A DNA stretch of 64,000 nucleotides from Lentibacillus jeotgali (GCF_000224785.1 NZ_AGAV01000014.1:248001-312000); one strand, 5' to 3'; positions 10,937 through 20,183 are shown, numbered from the stretch's first letter. Numbers and translations: made by a program. Notes: generated by a model not told the origin, from the sequence alone.

Positions 10937-11937
10937 TTACTATCTTTCCTTATGCCAAAATGATGGTATGCTTTCGGTGTCACAACACGTCCTCGTGGTG
11001 TGCGCTGAATAAAACCGATTTGCAGTAAATACGGCTCGTACACATCTTCAATCGTTTGCGATTCTTCTCCGATTGTCGCTGCTATCGTATCCAACCCCAC
11101 TGGACCACCCTGAAAACCGTCGATAATAGCATTCAGTAATTTATGATCAATATGATCTAGTCCAGCCTTATCTACCTGCAGCATATCCAATGCATCATCC
11201 GTTGTTTGCAGACTGATCTCCGCCTCCCCTTTGACTTGCGAGATATCGCGAATCCGCTTCAGAAGTCTGTTAGCAATCCGGGGCGTTCCCCTTGAACGGC
11301 TGGCAACCTCCAGGGCTGCTTCATGGGTAATCGATGTTTCAAAAATCTCGGCTGTCCGTTCGACGATATCACACAATTCGTTTGAACCATAAAACTCCAG
11401 CCTGCTCAAGACCCCAAAACGATCTCGCAATGGAGCTGATAACAACCCGGCCCTTGTAGTCGCACCTACCAATGTAAACGGCGGCAAATCAATCTGCACA
11501 GACCGTGCACTCGGTCCGTTCCCAATAACAATATCAATAAAAAAATCTTCCATTGCCGGATACAATATTTCTTCAACAGACCTTGGCAATCGGTGTACCT
11601 CATCAATAAACAGAACATCACCGGGCTCAAGGGATGAAAGGATTGCAGCAAGATCACCAGAACGTTCTATCGCGGGGCCCGATGTTGAACGGAACTGAAC
11701 CCCCATTTCATTGGCAATAATTGCTGCCAGCGTTGTTTTACCTAAACCCGGAGGTCCATATAATAATACATGGTCAAGCGCTTCATCACGCATTTTAGCA
11801 GCTTGAATAAAAATACTTAAATTATCTTTAACTTTCTTCTGACCGATATACTGATTCAGATTTGTGGGGCGGAGACTGAGTTCAACAGAGGAATCCTCAT
11901 TCTGTAATTCACCTGTGACCATGCGCTCATCCATCAT
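10933..11937 (-). CDS. ruvB: Holliday junction branch migration helicase RuvB
   Basis: RuvB is the AAA+ motor that, with RuvA, drives branch migration of Holliday junctions during recombinational repair. The 334-residue protein has Walker [11 protein letters not shown] at 61-70, Walker [10 protein letters not shown], sensor [10 protein letters not shown] and arginine-finger region SAPLRDRFG. The C-terminal winged helix ends [16 protein letters not shown]. It follows ruvA by 12 bp in the same operon. Confidence 0.98.
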   Translation of the reverse strand: MMDERMVTGELQNEDSSVELSLRPTNLNQYIGQKKVKDNLSIFIQAAKMRDEALDHVLLYGPPGLGKTTLAAIIANEMGVQFRSTSGPAIERSGDLAAILSSLEPGDVLFIDEVHRLPRSVEEILYPAMEDFFIDIVIGNGPSARSVQIDLPPFTLVGATTRAGLLSAPLRDRFGVLSRLEFYGSNELCDIVERTAEIFETSITHEAALEVASRSRGTPRIANRLLKRIRDISQVKGEAEISLQTTDDALDMLQVDKAGLDHIDHKLLNAIIDGFQGGPVGLDTIAATIGEESQTIEDVYEPYLLQIGFIQRTPRGRVVTPKAYHHFGIRKDSK

Positions 11938-11949
11938 TATCCCACCTTG

Positions 11950-12552
11950 TTAATTTTTCATTAGCAATGCCAGTGCTTTACGTACGATTTCATCGGTATT
12001 AGTATTGCCTACGTTTTGCAGTTCAGGGGTAATTGTTTTAATTTCCCGCTCGGTGTAGCCAAGTGATTTTAATGCTTCCCGGGCTTCCTGCAGCTCTCTT
12101 GAAATTTCGCGAGATGGGGTATCCCCGGCAGATTGGACAGGTATAGCTGCGATGGCAGACAATTTTCCTTTTAAATCAAGAATAATCTGTCTGGCCGTCT
12201 TTTTACCTATACCTGGAAAACTGGTCAGAAATTTGTCGTCTTCGCGTTCAATCGCTTCAATGAATCCCTGTGTATCAACACCTGCGAGGATAGCTAATGC
12301 ACCTTTTGGCCCGATCCCGGATACGGAAATAAGTTTTGTGAACAGCAATTTCTCATCTTCATCCCGAAAGCCATACAGAACCTGTGTGTCTTCACGGACA
12401 TAATGATATGTATGAATGGTTACTTTGTCATCTAATGATGCCTGAAACGCAAATGGGCTGGCACAGAAAACCTCATATCCAACTCCCTGTACATCAACAA
12501 TGACAGCATCTTCATGTATATTGATCAATGTTCCTTTTATATAAGCAATCAT
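11950..12552 (-). CDS. ruvA: Holliday junction branch migration protein RuvA
   Basis: RuvA binds the four-way junction as a tetramer and loads RuvB. The 200 residues show the OB-fold domain I (about 1-63) and helix-hairpin-helix domain II (SVSGIGPKGALAIL and FPGIGKKTARQIILDLKG). The mobile domain III at the C terminus includes REALKSLGYTEREI. It is the first gene of ruvA-ruvB-DUF2905. In B. subtilis bofC lies upstream; here that position holds a 221-bp mobile-looking element instead. Confidence 0.97.
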   Translation of the reverse strand: MIAYIKGTLINIHEDAVIVDVQGVGYEVFCASPFAFQASLDDKVTIHTYHYVREDTQVLYGFRDEDEKLLFTKLISVSGIGPKGALAILAGVDTQGFIEAIEREDDKFLTSFPGIGKKTARQIILDLKGKLSAIAAIPVQSAGDTPSREISRELQEAREALKSLGYTEREIKTITPELQNVGNTNTDEIVRKALALLMKN

Positions 12553-12562
12553 ATGACTTCTC

Positions 12563-12799
12563 CTTATAGATCGTGTTCAAAAAGGAGGATAAAAAGAACC
12601 GAGAAGTTCGAGGCGGCACAGTTTCGAGCACAGGAGAAACTTCCTGAATTCACATCCCATGCGTCCCACGCGACATTAGTGCTATTCTTTTCCAAGGAGC
12701 GGAATGTACGCGTTTAGATACCTGAGCTGCGGAGAAACAAGCCAACTAGAAACACCGATGTGTCATTTTTACCGGACTTTTTGAACATCCACTTATAGA
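12563..12799. mobile_element. 221-bp MITE-like element with terminal inverted repeats and 8-bp target duplication
   Basis: The gap between yebC and ruvA is largely one unit. It begins TCGTGTTCAAAAAGGAGG at 12571 and ends CTTTTTGAACATCCA at 12791; the 11-bp inverted repeat TGTTCAAAAAG is perfect. The direct repeat CTTATAGA flanks it at 12563-12570 and 12792-12799, which is what transposase-made target duplication looks like. No open reading frame of substance lies inside. I infer a non-autonomous element moved in trans. The interior, with AAACGCGTACATTCCGCTCC read on the minus strand, may also form RNA structure. Confidence 0.65.
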
Positions 12800-12883
12800 C
12801 CTCACCCTAGTTTAACATAAGTATCCAGGTTAGCCAGAAAGAAAACTTCCATTCTCCATACAGAAGAATAGAAGTCTCTTGGA

Positions 12884-13615
12884 TTAACTCGATGTTTCCA
12901 TGTTGTGATGGATATCCTGTGTATCCTCACTGTCTTCCAGCATATCAATCAGGTTCAGCATCTTTTGTTCATCATCTTCGGAAGGGGTGCTGTAAGTTTG
13001 CGGGAAAAATGTTACGTCTGCTTGGTCGATTTCATAATTATTTTCACGCAATTGATCACGGACATTTTGAAAATTTTCCGGGTCGGTGTATATTGCATAT
13101 ACACCATCCTCGGCGACAATATCATCTGCACCGGCTTCAATTGCTTCCATGCTTATCTCATCCTCATCAATGGAGTCATCTTTATCTTCAACGAGAATGT
13201 AGCCTTTACGGTCAAACATAAAAGTTACACTGCCATTCTCCCCAAGATTACCGTTATTTTTCTTAAAAGCATGCCTGACTTCTGAAGCTGTACGATTTTT
13301 ATTGTCCGTTAATACATTCACAATGACAGCGACACCTCCAGGTCCATAGCCTTCATAGGTGATTTCTTCATAATGAACACCATCAAGATCACCGGTTGCC
13401 TTTTTGATGGCACGCTCAATATTATCGTTCGGCATATTGTCCGATTTTGCCTTATCAACCGCTGTCCTTAGTGTCGCATTCATATCCATGTCACCTCCGC
13501 CCTCTTTGGCGGCAGTATATATATTTTTGGCATGGCGCATAAATATTTTGCCCTTTTTGGCATCCTGGGCGTTCTTTCTCCGTTGTATATTATGCCATTT
13601 AGAATGACCAGCCAT
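12884..13615 (-). CDS. YebC/PmpR family translational/transcriptional regulator
   Basis: 243-residue cytoplasmic protein of the YebC/PmpR family, long annotated as a DNA-binding regulator. Recent work on the family points to a ribosome-associated role in translating difficult proline-rich stretches. The conserved start [22 protein letters not shown] is intact, followed by [24 protein letters not shown] and the acidic middle domain. ATG 13615 has GAGGAGAA seven bases upstream. An in-frame extension to 13693 is open but unlike the family. Family 1 repeats stand between it and the lipoprotein gene. Confidence 0.93.
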   Translation of the reverse strand: MAGHSKWHNIQRRKNAQDAKKGKIFMRHAKNIYTAAKEGGGDMDMNATLRTAVDKAKSDNMPNDNIERAIKKATGDLDGVHYEEITYEGYGPGGVAVIVNVLTDNKNRTASEVRHAFKKNNGNLGENGSVTFMFDRKGYILVEDKDDSIDEDEISMEAIEAGADDIVAEDGVYAIYTDPENFQNVRDQLRENNYEIDQADVTFFPQTYSTPSEDDEQKMLNLIDMLEDSEDTQDIHHNMETSS

Positions 13616-13678
13616 AGGACATTCTCCTCTCTCCTCAAAAATTTCCTTTTTAACTATATCAAAAAAAAGCCAATCAAT

Positions 13679-13878
13679 AAAGCGAAACTTCATTTAGTGA
13701 GGTGCCCTCCCACACTAAATGTTAGTTGAGCAGAATCGGGCATTTACGGACAGTTAGCCCAGGTTTTCCGGGGATTACTGTCCGTTACATGCGGGGTAAA
13801 GTGAAACTTCATTTAGTGAGGTGCCCCTGGTGGGGTGCCCCTCCCACACTAAATGTTAGTTGAGCAGAATCGGGCATA
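13679..13878 (+). repeat. Family 1 dispersed repeat, tandem pair (second copy truncated)
   Basis: Copy one (13679-13797) reads AAGCGAAACTTCATTTAGTG with partner CACTAAATG, then GTTAGTTGAGCAGAATCGGG. A second hairpin of GGACAGTTAGCCC with GGGGATTACTGTCC follows, ending TTACATGCGGGG. Copy two starts at once with AAAGTGAAACTTCATTTAGT, carries an extra duplicated GGTGCCCCT in its first loop and stops after GAATCGGGCAT. Together they fill the gap upstream of yebC. Confidence 0.8.
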
Positions 13879-13898
13879 TAGCCATTTATCGACAAAGC

Positions 13899-14456
13899 TT
13901 AAAAATCTTCTCTGTCACGGTTGAAGAATTCACGCAAAAACTCCCGCATATCCCCATTTAGTTGATCGGGCCGCGCATCCTTGTTACGCATGCGGTCCCA
14001 ATATATATCATCTGTATAAACGTAAATTTCTTTTGTCGGGACCATATCCTGAACTTCCTGCTCGATTCGTTCGCGCATATCCGATGGTGCCTGATCGGTC
14101 AGCATAACGCCAACGACCACCCTGTCTTCAGATACGGCAACCTGTGCTTGCCGGACATCTTTACGATTTTTTAAATGTTTCGAAATGGACATCGACATTT
14201 CATTTGTGAACAAATCACTTTGCGCGTCTTCATCTCCGTCGTTCAGCTCTTTCTGTTCACTTTGCAGGTAACCGCCTTGTTCGTCAATTCCTTGGTCCTC
14301 TCTTCCAAGCCGTTCGTTCTGTTCCTTTTCTGTTTCATAATTGATTAGCTGGGAATTCATGTGTTCCTCGGAACCTTCTTCCCCTGTTTCATATTGTGCA
14401 CAGCCGATAAATAAAAAGGAAACGGCTGGTATGGTTATCCATTTGATTATCCGCAT
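13899..14456 (-). CDS. YhcN/YlaJ family sporulation lipoprotein
   Basis: 185-residue secreted lipoprotein. The signal peptide ends in the lipobox LFIGC with lipidated Cys19. An acidic linker (about 25-80) is followed by the YhcN/YlaJ domain containing MSISKHLKNRKDVRQAQVAVSEDRVVVGVMLTD. In B. subtilis YhcN is a spore inner-membrane-associated lipoprotein. The start ATG 14456 is preceded by GGGAGG and seven T, and this ribosome binding site lies inside the 3' arm of a strong terminator-like hairpin. Expression in the forespore or mother cell is inferred from the family only. Confidence 0.85.
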   Translation of the reverse strand: MRIIKWITIPAVSFLFIGCAQYETGEEGSEEHMNSQLINYETEKEQNERLGREDQGIDEQGGYLQSEQKELNDGDEDAQSDLFTNEMSMSISKHLKNRKDVRQAQVAVSEDRVVVGVMLTDQAPSDMRERIEQEVQDMVPTKEIYVYTDDIYWDRMRNKDARPDQLNGDMREFLREFFNRDREDF

Positions 14457-14502
14457 AAAAAAACCTCCCTTATCTTTAGGGTGGATAAGCGAGGTTTTTT
14501 TA
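14457..14502 (-). terminator. Terminator of nadE that also contains the yhcN-like ribosome binding site
   Basis: On the minus strand AAAAAAACCTCGCTTATC (14501-14484) pairs with GATAAGGGAGGTTTTTTT (14474-14457) with one bulge. The T7 run directly precedes the ATG of the lipoprotein gene. The GGGAGG in the 3' arm is the only ribosome binding site for that gene. Confidence 0.8.
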
Positions 14503-14520
14503 AACAGTTAAATAAAGGAA

Positions 14521-15267
14521 TTATTTATCCGTACGGTGAAATTGCTTAACGGGTTCTCGTTTATGAGCAGTTCGCCGGTGCATGCTATCAATGATTTCTC
14601 TGTCCTTATCCGGGATTTCTTTACCCTCCAGATAGGCATCAATTTTATCATAAGTCGTTCCGATTTCTGCTTCATCCGTCTGTCCTTCCCAGAGTCCGGC
14701 GCTCGGTTTTTTTGTTAAAATGTCATCTCTGACACCCAGGTACTTTCCAATTTCTCTCACCTCTTGCTTGGTAAATTCCACCAATGGGAGAATATCCACA
14801 CCGCCGTCACCATATTTTGTGAAATATCCAATATGCCACTCTGCCGCATTATCTGTTCCGACAACCAGATAGTTGTAATGCGCTGCAATCGTGTAAAGGG
14901 TGCTCATTCGCAGACGTGCCCTGAGATTGGCACCTGCAAGCTGATCATTCTCCTGTTCGAATGAATTATTCTGTTTTAACTCATCGCTTATCGACGCGTA
15001 CATCATTTGATGTGTTTCAGTCAAATCAACTGTCATCTCATTGATGCCTGAGCTCTCAGTCACTTTTTTCGCATGATCCATATCCTCCGGGTTACTGTTA
15101 AGCGGCAGTATCACACCGAGTGAATCATCGGGAAAGGCGCGTTGAATAAGATGAGCGACAACTGCTGAATCCAATCCGCCGCTGACACCGACCAACACCC
15201 CGTTGACGCCCGCTTCACGGACACTTTCATGGAGCCATTGCACAATTTGATCTACTGTTTTTTCCAT
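14521..15267 (-). CDS. nadE: Ammonia-dependent NAD+ synthetase
   Basis: NadE adenylates nicotinic acid adenine dinucleotide and amidates it with ammonia, the last step of NAD biosynthesis. The protein is short (248 residues), without a glutaminase domain, so it is the NH3-dependent type. The ATP-pyrophosphatase P-loop SGGLDS is at residues 29-34. Further motifs are NLRARLRMSTLY, VGTDNAAEWHIGYFTKYGDGGVDILPL and KKPSAGLWEGQTDEAEIG. ATG 15267 has AAGGTGG five bases upstream. An upstream ATG (15291) has none, so the shorter form is chosen. Confidence 0.96.
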   Translation of the reverse strand: MEKTVDQIVQWLHESVREAGVNGVLVGVSGGLDSAVVAHLIQRAFPDDSLGVILPLNSNPEDMDHAKKVTESSGINEMTVDLTETHQMMYASISDELKQNNSFEQENDQLAGANLRARLRMSTLYTIAAHYNYLVVGTDNAAEWHIGYFTKYGDGGVDILPLVEFTKQEVREIGKYLGVRDDILTKKPSAGLWEGQTDEAEIGTTYDKIDAYLEGKEIPDKDREIIDSMHRRTAHKREPVKQFHRTDK

Positions 15268-15303
15268 AACTACCACCTTATTGTTATTCAAATTTCCTAT
15301 AGT

Positions 15304-16233
15304 TTAGTTTAGCACGGTTTGAACCATTTTCAAAAAAGATTGACGCTTATTCCAATTTGTCTCAAGTTCAGTTAAATAATCGTGGGCTAATCGGCTAGAA
15401 TTACCATTAATATAGTGCAGCCATTCCCGCATAATATCACTTGGAAGCAGTATTGCATCCAGCCACAGCTTCAGGTGCTTTTCGTGAACCATTTTATATG
15501 ACATGAGCCGGTTCAAATCCCAGTCCAAATAAGGCAGAAACCGTTGACCGAGCTGTATATAATCATATATACCCGAAGTGCATGTCAATAAATCAAAATC
15601 GATCATAAAAACGTGGCCGTCATACCGGATAAAGTTATGTGAGGCGACATCACCATGTATCCAGATGCCTGTTTTCAGAGATTCGTTTTCTAAATTAGAT
15701 AAGGGTGAATGCGCTAGTTCCTGCAATTGGTGTTCAGTTGTTTGAACAATATTCAGGAACAGTGTGGCAAAGCCCAATTGTTTAAATAAATGCTCTGTGT
15801 TTTTAAACCTTTGCAGTCTGTTGTACCAGCGTTGATAAAACAATTCCTTTCTGAAAGGTCTATTAATCCTAATGCCTTTTGTTTCGGTATGAAATGTTTG
15901 TAACGTCCGTAAGCTAGCTGCACGATCACCGGGGGAGGCATAGTTTAATTTGCGCCCTGGGATATATGGTGAAATTGTCCAGCAGTATCCATTGTCAATC
16001 AGGAATCGCTTGTCATTCGGGAATCGTCGAAATGGGACAATGAACGAACATGTCTGCCGGTCAAAAAAATGCCATTGATGTTCAACTCTCAGCCTGTTGT
16101 TATGACGTTTAAGAATTAATTGGTCTCCATTTTCCGCTTCCATATAAAAGACATGCTTTTGAATCCGATACATATAAGTCGTTTTCAGCATGCTTTTTTT
16201 CCGCAAAAAAGAAGAGAGACGATCTAAACTCAT
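15304..16233 (-). CDS. Aminoglycoside-phosphotransferase-fold protein next to safA
   Basis: 309-residue protein with a kinase-like (APH/choline kinase) fold, of the type often annotated as spore coat CotS/YutH-like kinase. The catalytic loop is HGDVASHNF and the metal-binding motif IDFDLL, so the key aspartates are present, unlike in YsxE of this window. No substrate can be named. The start is ATG 16233 with AAGGAG five bases upstream; the longer open frame runs back into safA and is not credible. It follows safA by 19 bp in the same direction, which suggests a coat-related role during sporulation. Confidence 0.8.
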   Translation of the reverse strand: MSLDRLSSFLRKKSMLKTTYMYRIQKHVFYMEAENGDQLILKRHNNRLRVEHQWHFFDRQTCSFIVPFRRFPNDKRFLIDNGYCWTISPYIPGRKLNYASPGDRAASLRTLQTFHTETKGIRINRPFRKELFYQRWYNRLQRFKNTEHLFKQLGFATLFLNIVQTTEHQLQELAHSPLSNLENESLKTGIWIHGDVASHNFIRYDGHVFMIDFDLLTCTSGIYDYIQLGQRFLPYLDWDLNRLMSYKMVHEKHLKLWLDAILLPSDIMREWLHYINGNSSRLAHDYLTELETNWNKRQSFLKMVQTVLN

Positions 16234-16252
16234 CTCGTCTCCTTGATTTAAA

Positions 16253-17185
16253 TTATTCATTTGCTGAATCTTCTTCATCTTCGCGGAACCAGGTGTCAAA
16301 ACCAGGCGGTTGCGGCATTGGAGCATGACTGTTGTACGGCAAGGTTGACGGTGGCATTTGCGGGTTATGATAGCCGTGTTGCATTCCCATCGATTTTGGC
16401 GGGAATTTCGGCCCATATGCCCCATGGTTGGTCATATTGTGGTTTTGTGACGGGCTTTCCGGCATATTCATATAGGACGGTTGTTCCATCATATTACCAT
16501 AATGCGGTAACTGCGGCATTTGTCCTTGATGGTGATACATGGGATGCATTTGCATCGGCTGCTCCATCGGCTTTGGCACCGAATAATGAGGCATCGGCAT
16601 TGGTTGATGATACACTGGCATTTGCATTGGTTTCGGTCCGCCGCATCCGCAATCCTTGTATCCGCCGGAATATGGGCTTACTTGCGGTGCTGGTGGTGGC
16701 GGACAAGGCTCATGCTGATAAAATGCCAGATCAGGTTTAGGAAGTGAATGACAGCATATCTTTTCTTTTTCAATTGGTTTATCCTCAGGCTGCTTGTAGG
16801 CAGGTATTTGTGGAAGATTAATTGTGGTGTAGTAGTTCATTTCCTGCTCCATAGAAGGCATTTTCGGCTGCATCGGCATCTTAGGCTTTATATCTTTCGG
16901 CTGTTTAACATCATCTTCCTTTGTAACCGGCATTGGTTTTGGCGATGTGTCTTTATACGGCTTTTCAGCAATGGGCTTCTGTGTTTCTTTCTGAACTTCC
17001 TTATGCTGCATTTCCTCTTTTTTGACTGGTTTTGATGAAGCAGGTATTTTGATTTTCATGCCTGGCATAATCATATCCGGACTTGACAGCTGCGGATTCA
17101 ACTGTTTTACTTGTTCAAAATCAGCCCCGTATTGTTTTGCTATTTCCCATAATGTATCGCCTTTTTGTACAATGTGAATTCTCAA
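16253..17185 (-). CDS. safA: Spore coat assembly protein SafA
   Basis: SafA is the morphogenetic protein that organises the inner spore coat with SpoVID at the cortex-coat interface. The N terminus is one LysM peptidoglycan-binding domain (residues 2-47, VQKGDTLWEIAKQYG...MPGMKIKIP). A Lys/Glu/Pro linker follows. From about residue 130 comes a low-complexity region rich in Met, Pro, His, Gln and Tyr, with a CGCGG cluster. The C terminus ends FDTWFREDEED. The start is TTG 17185 with AAAGGAG ten bases upstream. Its SpoVID partner is also in this window. Confidence 0.9.
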   Translation of the reverse strand: MRIHIVQKGDTLWEIAKQYGADFEQVKQLNPQLSSPDMIMPGMKIKIPASSKPVKKEEMQHKEVQKETQKPIAEKPYKDTSPKPMPVTKEDDVKQPKDIKPKMPMQPKMPSMEQEMNYYTTINLPQIPAYKQPEDKPIEKEKICCHSLPKPDLAFYQHEPCPPPPAPQVSPYSGGYKDCGCGGPKPMQMPVYHQPMPMPHYSVPKPMEQPMQMHPMYHHQGQMPQLPHYGNMMEQPSYMNMPESPSQNHNMTNHGAYGPKFPPKSMGMQHGYHNPQMPPSTLPYNSHAPMPQPPGFDTWFREDEEDSANE

Positions 17186-17269
17186 TTATAAACAGACTCC
17201 TTTCAATCCAGATTCGTACTGGGCAAATCACTCATTATCACCATATGCAGACAGATATCAAATGTTGAA

Positions 17270-17316
17270 CTAAAAATAATAAAAAGCCGCCTGCACCTGA
17301 TCAGTAACAGACGGCA
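17270..17316 (-). terminator. Intrinsic terminator upstream of safA
   Basis: GCCGCCTG (17286-17293) pairs, with one mismatch, with CAGACGGC (17308-17315). Read on minus it is followed by TTTTTATTATTTT. It lies between safA and pheA, inside the safA upstream region rather than after pheA; it can only act on minus-strand transcripts coming from pheA. Confidence 0.65.
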
Positions 17317-17322
17317 TTAATT

Positions 17323-17396
17323 ATAAAGTGAAACTTAATCAGTGGGATTTTTCTTTATTCCCCACTTATCCTTTTTGGTTTTACATGCGGGACAAG
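17323..17396 (+). repeat. Family 1 dispersed repeat, shortened copy reaching into pheA
   Basis: Reads ATAAAGTGAAACTTAATCAG then GTGGG...CCCCACTTATCC, and ends TTACATGCGGGAC. The last part is also the stop codon and final codons of pheA (LSRM) on the opposite strand. The middle arm (GAACAGAATCGGGC...GGACAGT) is missing. Confidence 0.65.
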
Positions 17397-18241
17397 TCGA
17401 TTTGATAAACAGGGTATGTACCTAGAATTGTCACATTACAGCCGAGGGCTTCCAGTTCAGCTTTGACTCCGGGAAATAAAACATCATCATAAGGCTGATT
17501 GACATCAACAATGAAAAAATAATTCCCTAAACCTGTTTTCATTGGTCTTGATTCAATTTTGGAAAGGTTCATCCTGCGCCAGGCAAATGCTGCAAGCACT
17601 TGGTACAATGCACCGGCATAGTCACTTGGCAGTGTAATCAGCAGACTTGTCTTTTCCGCTCCAGCTTCGTGTTTAACATTGACGATCTCTTTATCTTTTG
17701 CCAGCACTGCAAACCTGGTATGGTTATTTGGATAATCGTGAATATTCTCATGGAAAATATCTAGGCCATATTCACTTGCTGCCAGTCTATTGCCTATAGC
17801 GGCTATATTGCGGTCACTGCCGCTGACCACCTCGGCCGCTTTCCCGGTCGATGAAGTAAAATTCAGTTTTGCATCCGGCATATGCATATGCAAAAATTGA
17901 TGGCACTGGGCAATGGCATGACTATGTGAGAACACTTCCAGCACTTCGGATATTTCACCCGTAAATCCTGGTTTAACAAGCAAATTCTGCTGAATTGGAA
18001 CGACTATCTCTGCCACTACCGGCAATCTGACCTGATGAACCAAATAATCAACTGTTATTTGCACTGTGCCTTCAATGGCATTTTCCAACGGCACAACTCC
18101 GATATCAATCTCCTCATGAAAAACTGCGTCTATACACTCCGGAACCGTTGTAAAGCTCTGTTTGTTTTCACCATTAAACGCTGTATCAACCGCCAGTTTT
18201 GTAAAAGTCCCACGCGGGCCCAAGTAACCTATTTTCACCAT
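17381..18241 (-). CDS. pheA: Prephenate dehydratase
   Basis: PheA converts prephenate to phenylpyruvate in phenylalanine biosynthesis. The 286-residue protein has the periplasmic-binding-like catalytic domain (YLGPRGTFT at the start, catalytic TRF motif in NNHTRFAVLAKD). A C-terminal ACT domain carries the phenylalanine-binding ESRP motif (LSKIESRPMKTGLGNYFFIVD), so feedback control is expected. There is no fused chorismate mutase. It follows obg by 35 bp, as in B. subtilis, where pheB lies between; pheB is not seen here. Confidence 0.97.
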   Translation of the reverse strand: MVKIGYLGPRGTFTKLAVDTAFNGENKQSFTTVPECIDAVFHEEIDIGVVPLENAIEGTVQITVDYLVHQVRLPVVAEIVVPIQQNLLVKPGFTGEISEVLEVFSHSHAIAQCHQFLHMHMPDAKLNFTSSTGKAAEVVSGSDRNIAAIGNRLAASEYGLDIFHENIHDYPNNHTRFAVLAKDKEIVNVKHEAGAEKTSLLITLPSDYAGALYQVLAAFAWRRMNLSKIESRPMKTGLGNYFFIVDVNQPYDDVLFPGVKAELEALGCNVTILGTYPVYQIDLSRM

Positions 18242-18276
18242 TCAAACTTCCCCCTATCCGCGACATCATGTATCAG

Positions 18277-19557
18277 CTAATCTATAAATTCAAATTCAAA
18301 ATCATTCAACCTAATAATATCACCGTCGCTTGCACCACGCTTGCGCAACGCCTCGTCTACTCCCATTCCGCGCAGCTGCCGTGCAAACCGCTGTACCGAT
18401 TCGTCTTTTGTAAAATCTGTCATTTTAAATAATTTCTCGACCCTAGCCCCCGACAACACAAAGATGCCATCCGAATCTCTTGTAATTGTGAACGGTGTTT
18501 CGTCTTTTTGATAGCGATAAACAACTTTTTCATCTACTTCATCGATCTCCTGTGTTTGTCTTGGAGTCCTGTCAAGCACATCCGCTACGGCATAAATCAG
18601 CTCCCTGAGTCCTTCCCTTGTCAGTGCTGAGATCGTATAAACCGGGACTTCACCCTCCAGTTTCCTTTTAAATTCATGCAGGTTTTCTTCCGCCCCCGGC
18701 ATGTCCATTTTATTTGCTGCAATAATTTGCGGCCGTTCCATCAGTTTGGCATCATATTCCTTTAATTCACGGTTGATTTTAACAAAATCATCATAAGGAT
18801 CTCTGCCCTCTATCCCCGCCATATCAAGGACATGGAGCATTACGCGTGTCCGTTCTACATGACGTAAAAATTGATGACCTAACCCGATCCCCTCGTGCGC
18901 TCCCTCGATTAAACCGGGGAGGTCAGCTATTACAAAGCTGCGCTGATCATCGGTATCAACGACCCCAAGGTTAGGCGTCAGCGTTGTAAAGTGATATTCG
19001 GCCGTTTTAGGCTTGGCAGCACTTACTACTGACAGTAGTGTAGATTTTCCTGCACTAGGAAAGCCAATTAACCCAACATCAGCAAGCAATTTTAATTCAA
19101 CCTTTATATTACGCTCCTGACCTGGTTCTCCATTTTCAGACAGTTCCGGCGCCGGATTTCTTGCTGACGCAAAACGGGAGTTGCCGCGCCCTCCGCGGCC
19201 ACCTCTTGCAATGACAGCCTCCTGATCATGATCAGTCAAATCAGCAATCACTTCCCCGGTGTCTTCATCGCTCACTGTCGTACCGGGCGGAACATTAACA
19301 ACCAATGGCACCGCATTTTTGCCGTGTTTATTTTTGCTCATACCGTTCTCACCGCGCTTTGCTTTGTAATGACGATTGTAGCGAAAATCCATCAAGGTGT
19401 TAAGCCCTTCATCAACCTTAAAAATCACGTCGCCGCCATTACCGCCATCGCCGCCTGCAGGACCGCCTTTCGGGACATAGATTTCCCGCCGGTAGGCAGC
19501 AATACCGTCTCCGCCGTCACCAGCTTTGACATACACCTTAACCTGATCAACAAACAT
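18277..19557 (-). CDS. obg: GTPase Obg (ObgE/CgtA)
   Basis: Essential GTPase linked to 50S ribosome maturation, stress response and, in B. subtilis, to sporulation initiation. 426 residues: the glycine-rich Obg fold (1-158); the G domain with G1 [12 protein letters not shown]3 DLPGLIEGA and G4 NKMD; and the C-terminal OCT domain (from about 345). ATG 19557 follows AGGTGG. It is directly behind spo0B, the classic spo0B-obg pair. Confidence 0.98.
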   Translation of the reverse strand: MFVDQVKVYVKAGDGGDGIAAYRREIYVPKGGPAGGDGGNGGDVIFKVDEGLNTLMDFRYNRHYKAKRGENGMSKNKHGKNAVPLVVNVPPGTTVSDEDTGEVIADLTDHDQEAVIARGGRGGRGNSRFASARNPAPELSENGEPGQERNIKVELKLLADVGLIGFPSAGKSTLLSVVSAAKPKTAEYHFTTLTPNLGVVDTDDQRSFVIADLPGLIEGAHEGIGLGHQFLRHVERTRVMLHVLDMAGIEGRDPYDDFVKINRELKEYDAKLMERPQIIAANKMDMPGAEENLHEFKRKLEGEVPVYTISALTREGLRELIYAVADVLDRTPRQTQEIDEVDEKVVYRYQKDETPFTITRDSDGIFVLSGARVEKLFKMTDFTKDESVQRFARQLRGMGVDEALRKRGASDGDIIRLNDFEFEFID

Positions 19558-19574
19558 ATTCGATCCACCTCATT

Positions 19575-20096
19575 TTATGGAATACTGACTGTACATTTGA
19601 ATTCATCTTCCCGTTGTTGGATTGTCATATCCCAATCCAAGCTTTCCATTGTCTCTATTAAGGCTCTATTATCGGGAAATTTGCCGTTGACCGCAAATTC
19701 CAATCCAATCATATCCTGATCCACATCAAACAGTGATATGACCAATTCATATAATTGCATCTCATCAGATAACTTCACTATTGTTTTCATTACTTTTTCA
19801 CAACGTTCTGCAAGCAGTTCGTCCACTGACTGTAACGATTTGTTGGCAGTGCGTATATGATATGTCATCCGAAAATTCGTATGTAAGAAATTAAATTGTA
19901 AAAGATATAGCGCAAACTTCGGGGCATTTAAATTGACGACTCTACCTTCCTCCTGCAGCTGCCCCATATAATCCTTTAATTTTTTTTGCACTTTGTCTGT
20001 TTTCCCCATGCTAAGATATCCCTGAATGATCTGCAAATGGTTCATTAGGTCGTGCCGATAATGACGGAGTATCTGGATGACGTCTGTCTCTTTCAT
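19575..20096 (-). CDS. spo0B: Sporulation initiation phosphotransferase Spo0B
   Basis: Spo0B passes the phosphoryl group from Spo0F~P to Spo0A in the sporulation phosphorelay. The N-terminal helical hairpin carries the phosphorylated histidine, here His15 in RHYRHDLMNHLQIIQGYLSMG. The rest is a degenerate ATPase-like domain, typically poorly conserved. 173 residues, a little shorter than the B. subtilis protein (192). ATG 20096 follows GAGGGGGAG. Confidence 0.9.
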   Translation of the reverse strand: MKETDVIQILRHYRHDLMNHLQIIQGYLSMGKTDKVQKKLKDYMGQLQEEGRVVNLNAPKFALYLLQFNFLHTNFRMTYHIRTANKSLQSVDELLAERCEKVMKTIVKLSDEMQLYELVISLFDVDQDMIGLEFAVNGKFPDNRALIETMESLDWDMTIQQREDEFKCTVSIP

Positions 20097-20150
20097 GTTT
20101 TCTCCCCCTCAAGTAGTAAGAAAAGTATAGCAAAAATCGACGCACTATAC

Positions 20151-20183
20151 CAAAAAAACCCCAGCCAAAACTGACTGGAGTTT
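20151..20183 (-). terminator. Terminator of the rplU-prp-rpmA operon
   Basis: Minus-strand reading gives AAACTCCAGTC, loop, GGCTGGGGTT then TTTTTGG; pairs include two G-U. It lies between rpmA and spo0B. Confidence 0.75.

Noticed and set aside
16261-16740. 159-codon plus-strand frame opposite safA
   Set aside because: It is the mirror of the low-complexity Met/Pro/His region of safA, has no ribosome binding site and no family features.
19228-19719. 163-codon plus-strand frame across obg and spo0B
   Set aside because: Spans the antisense of two conserved genes; no start signal.
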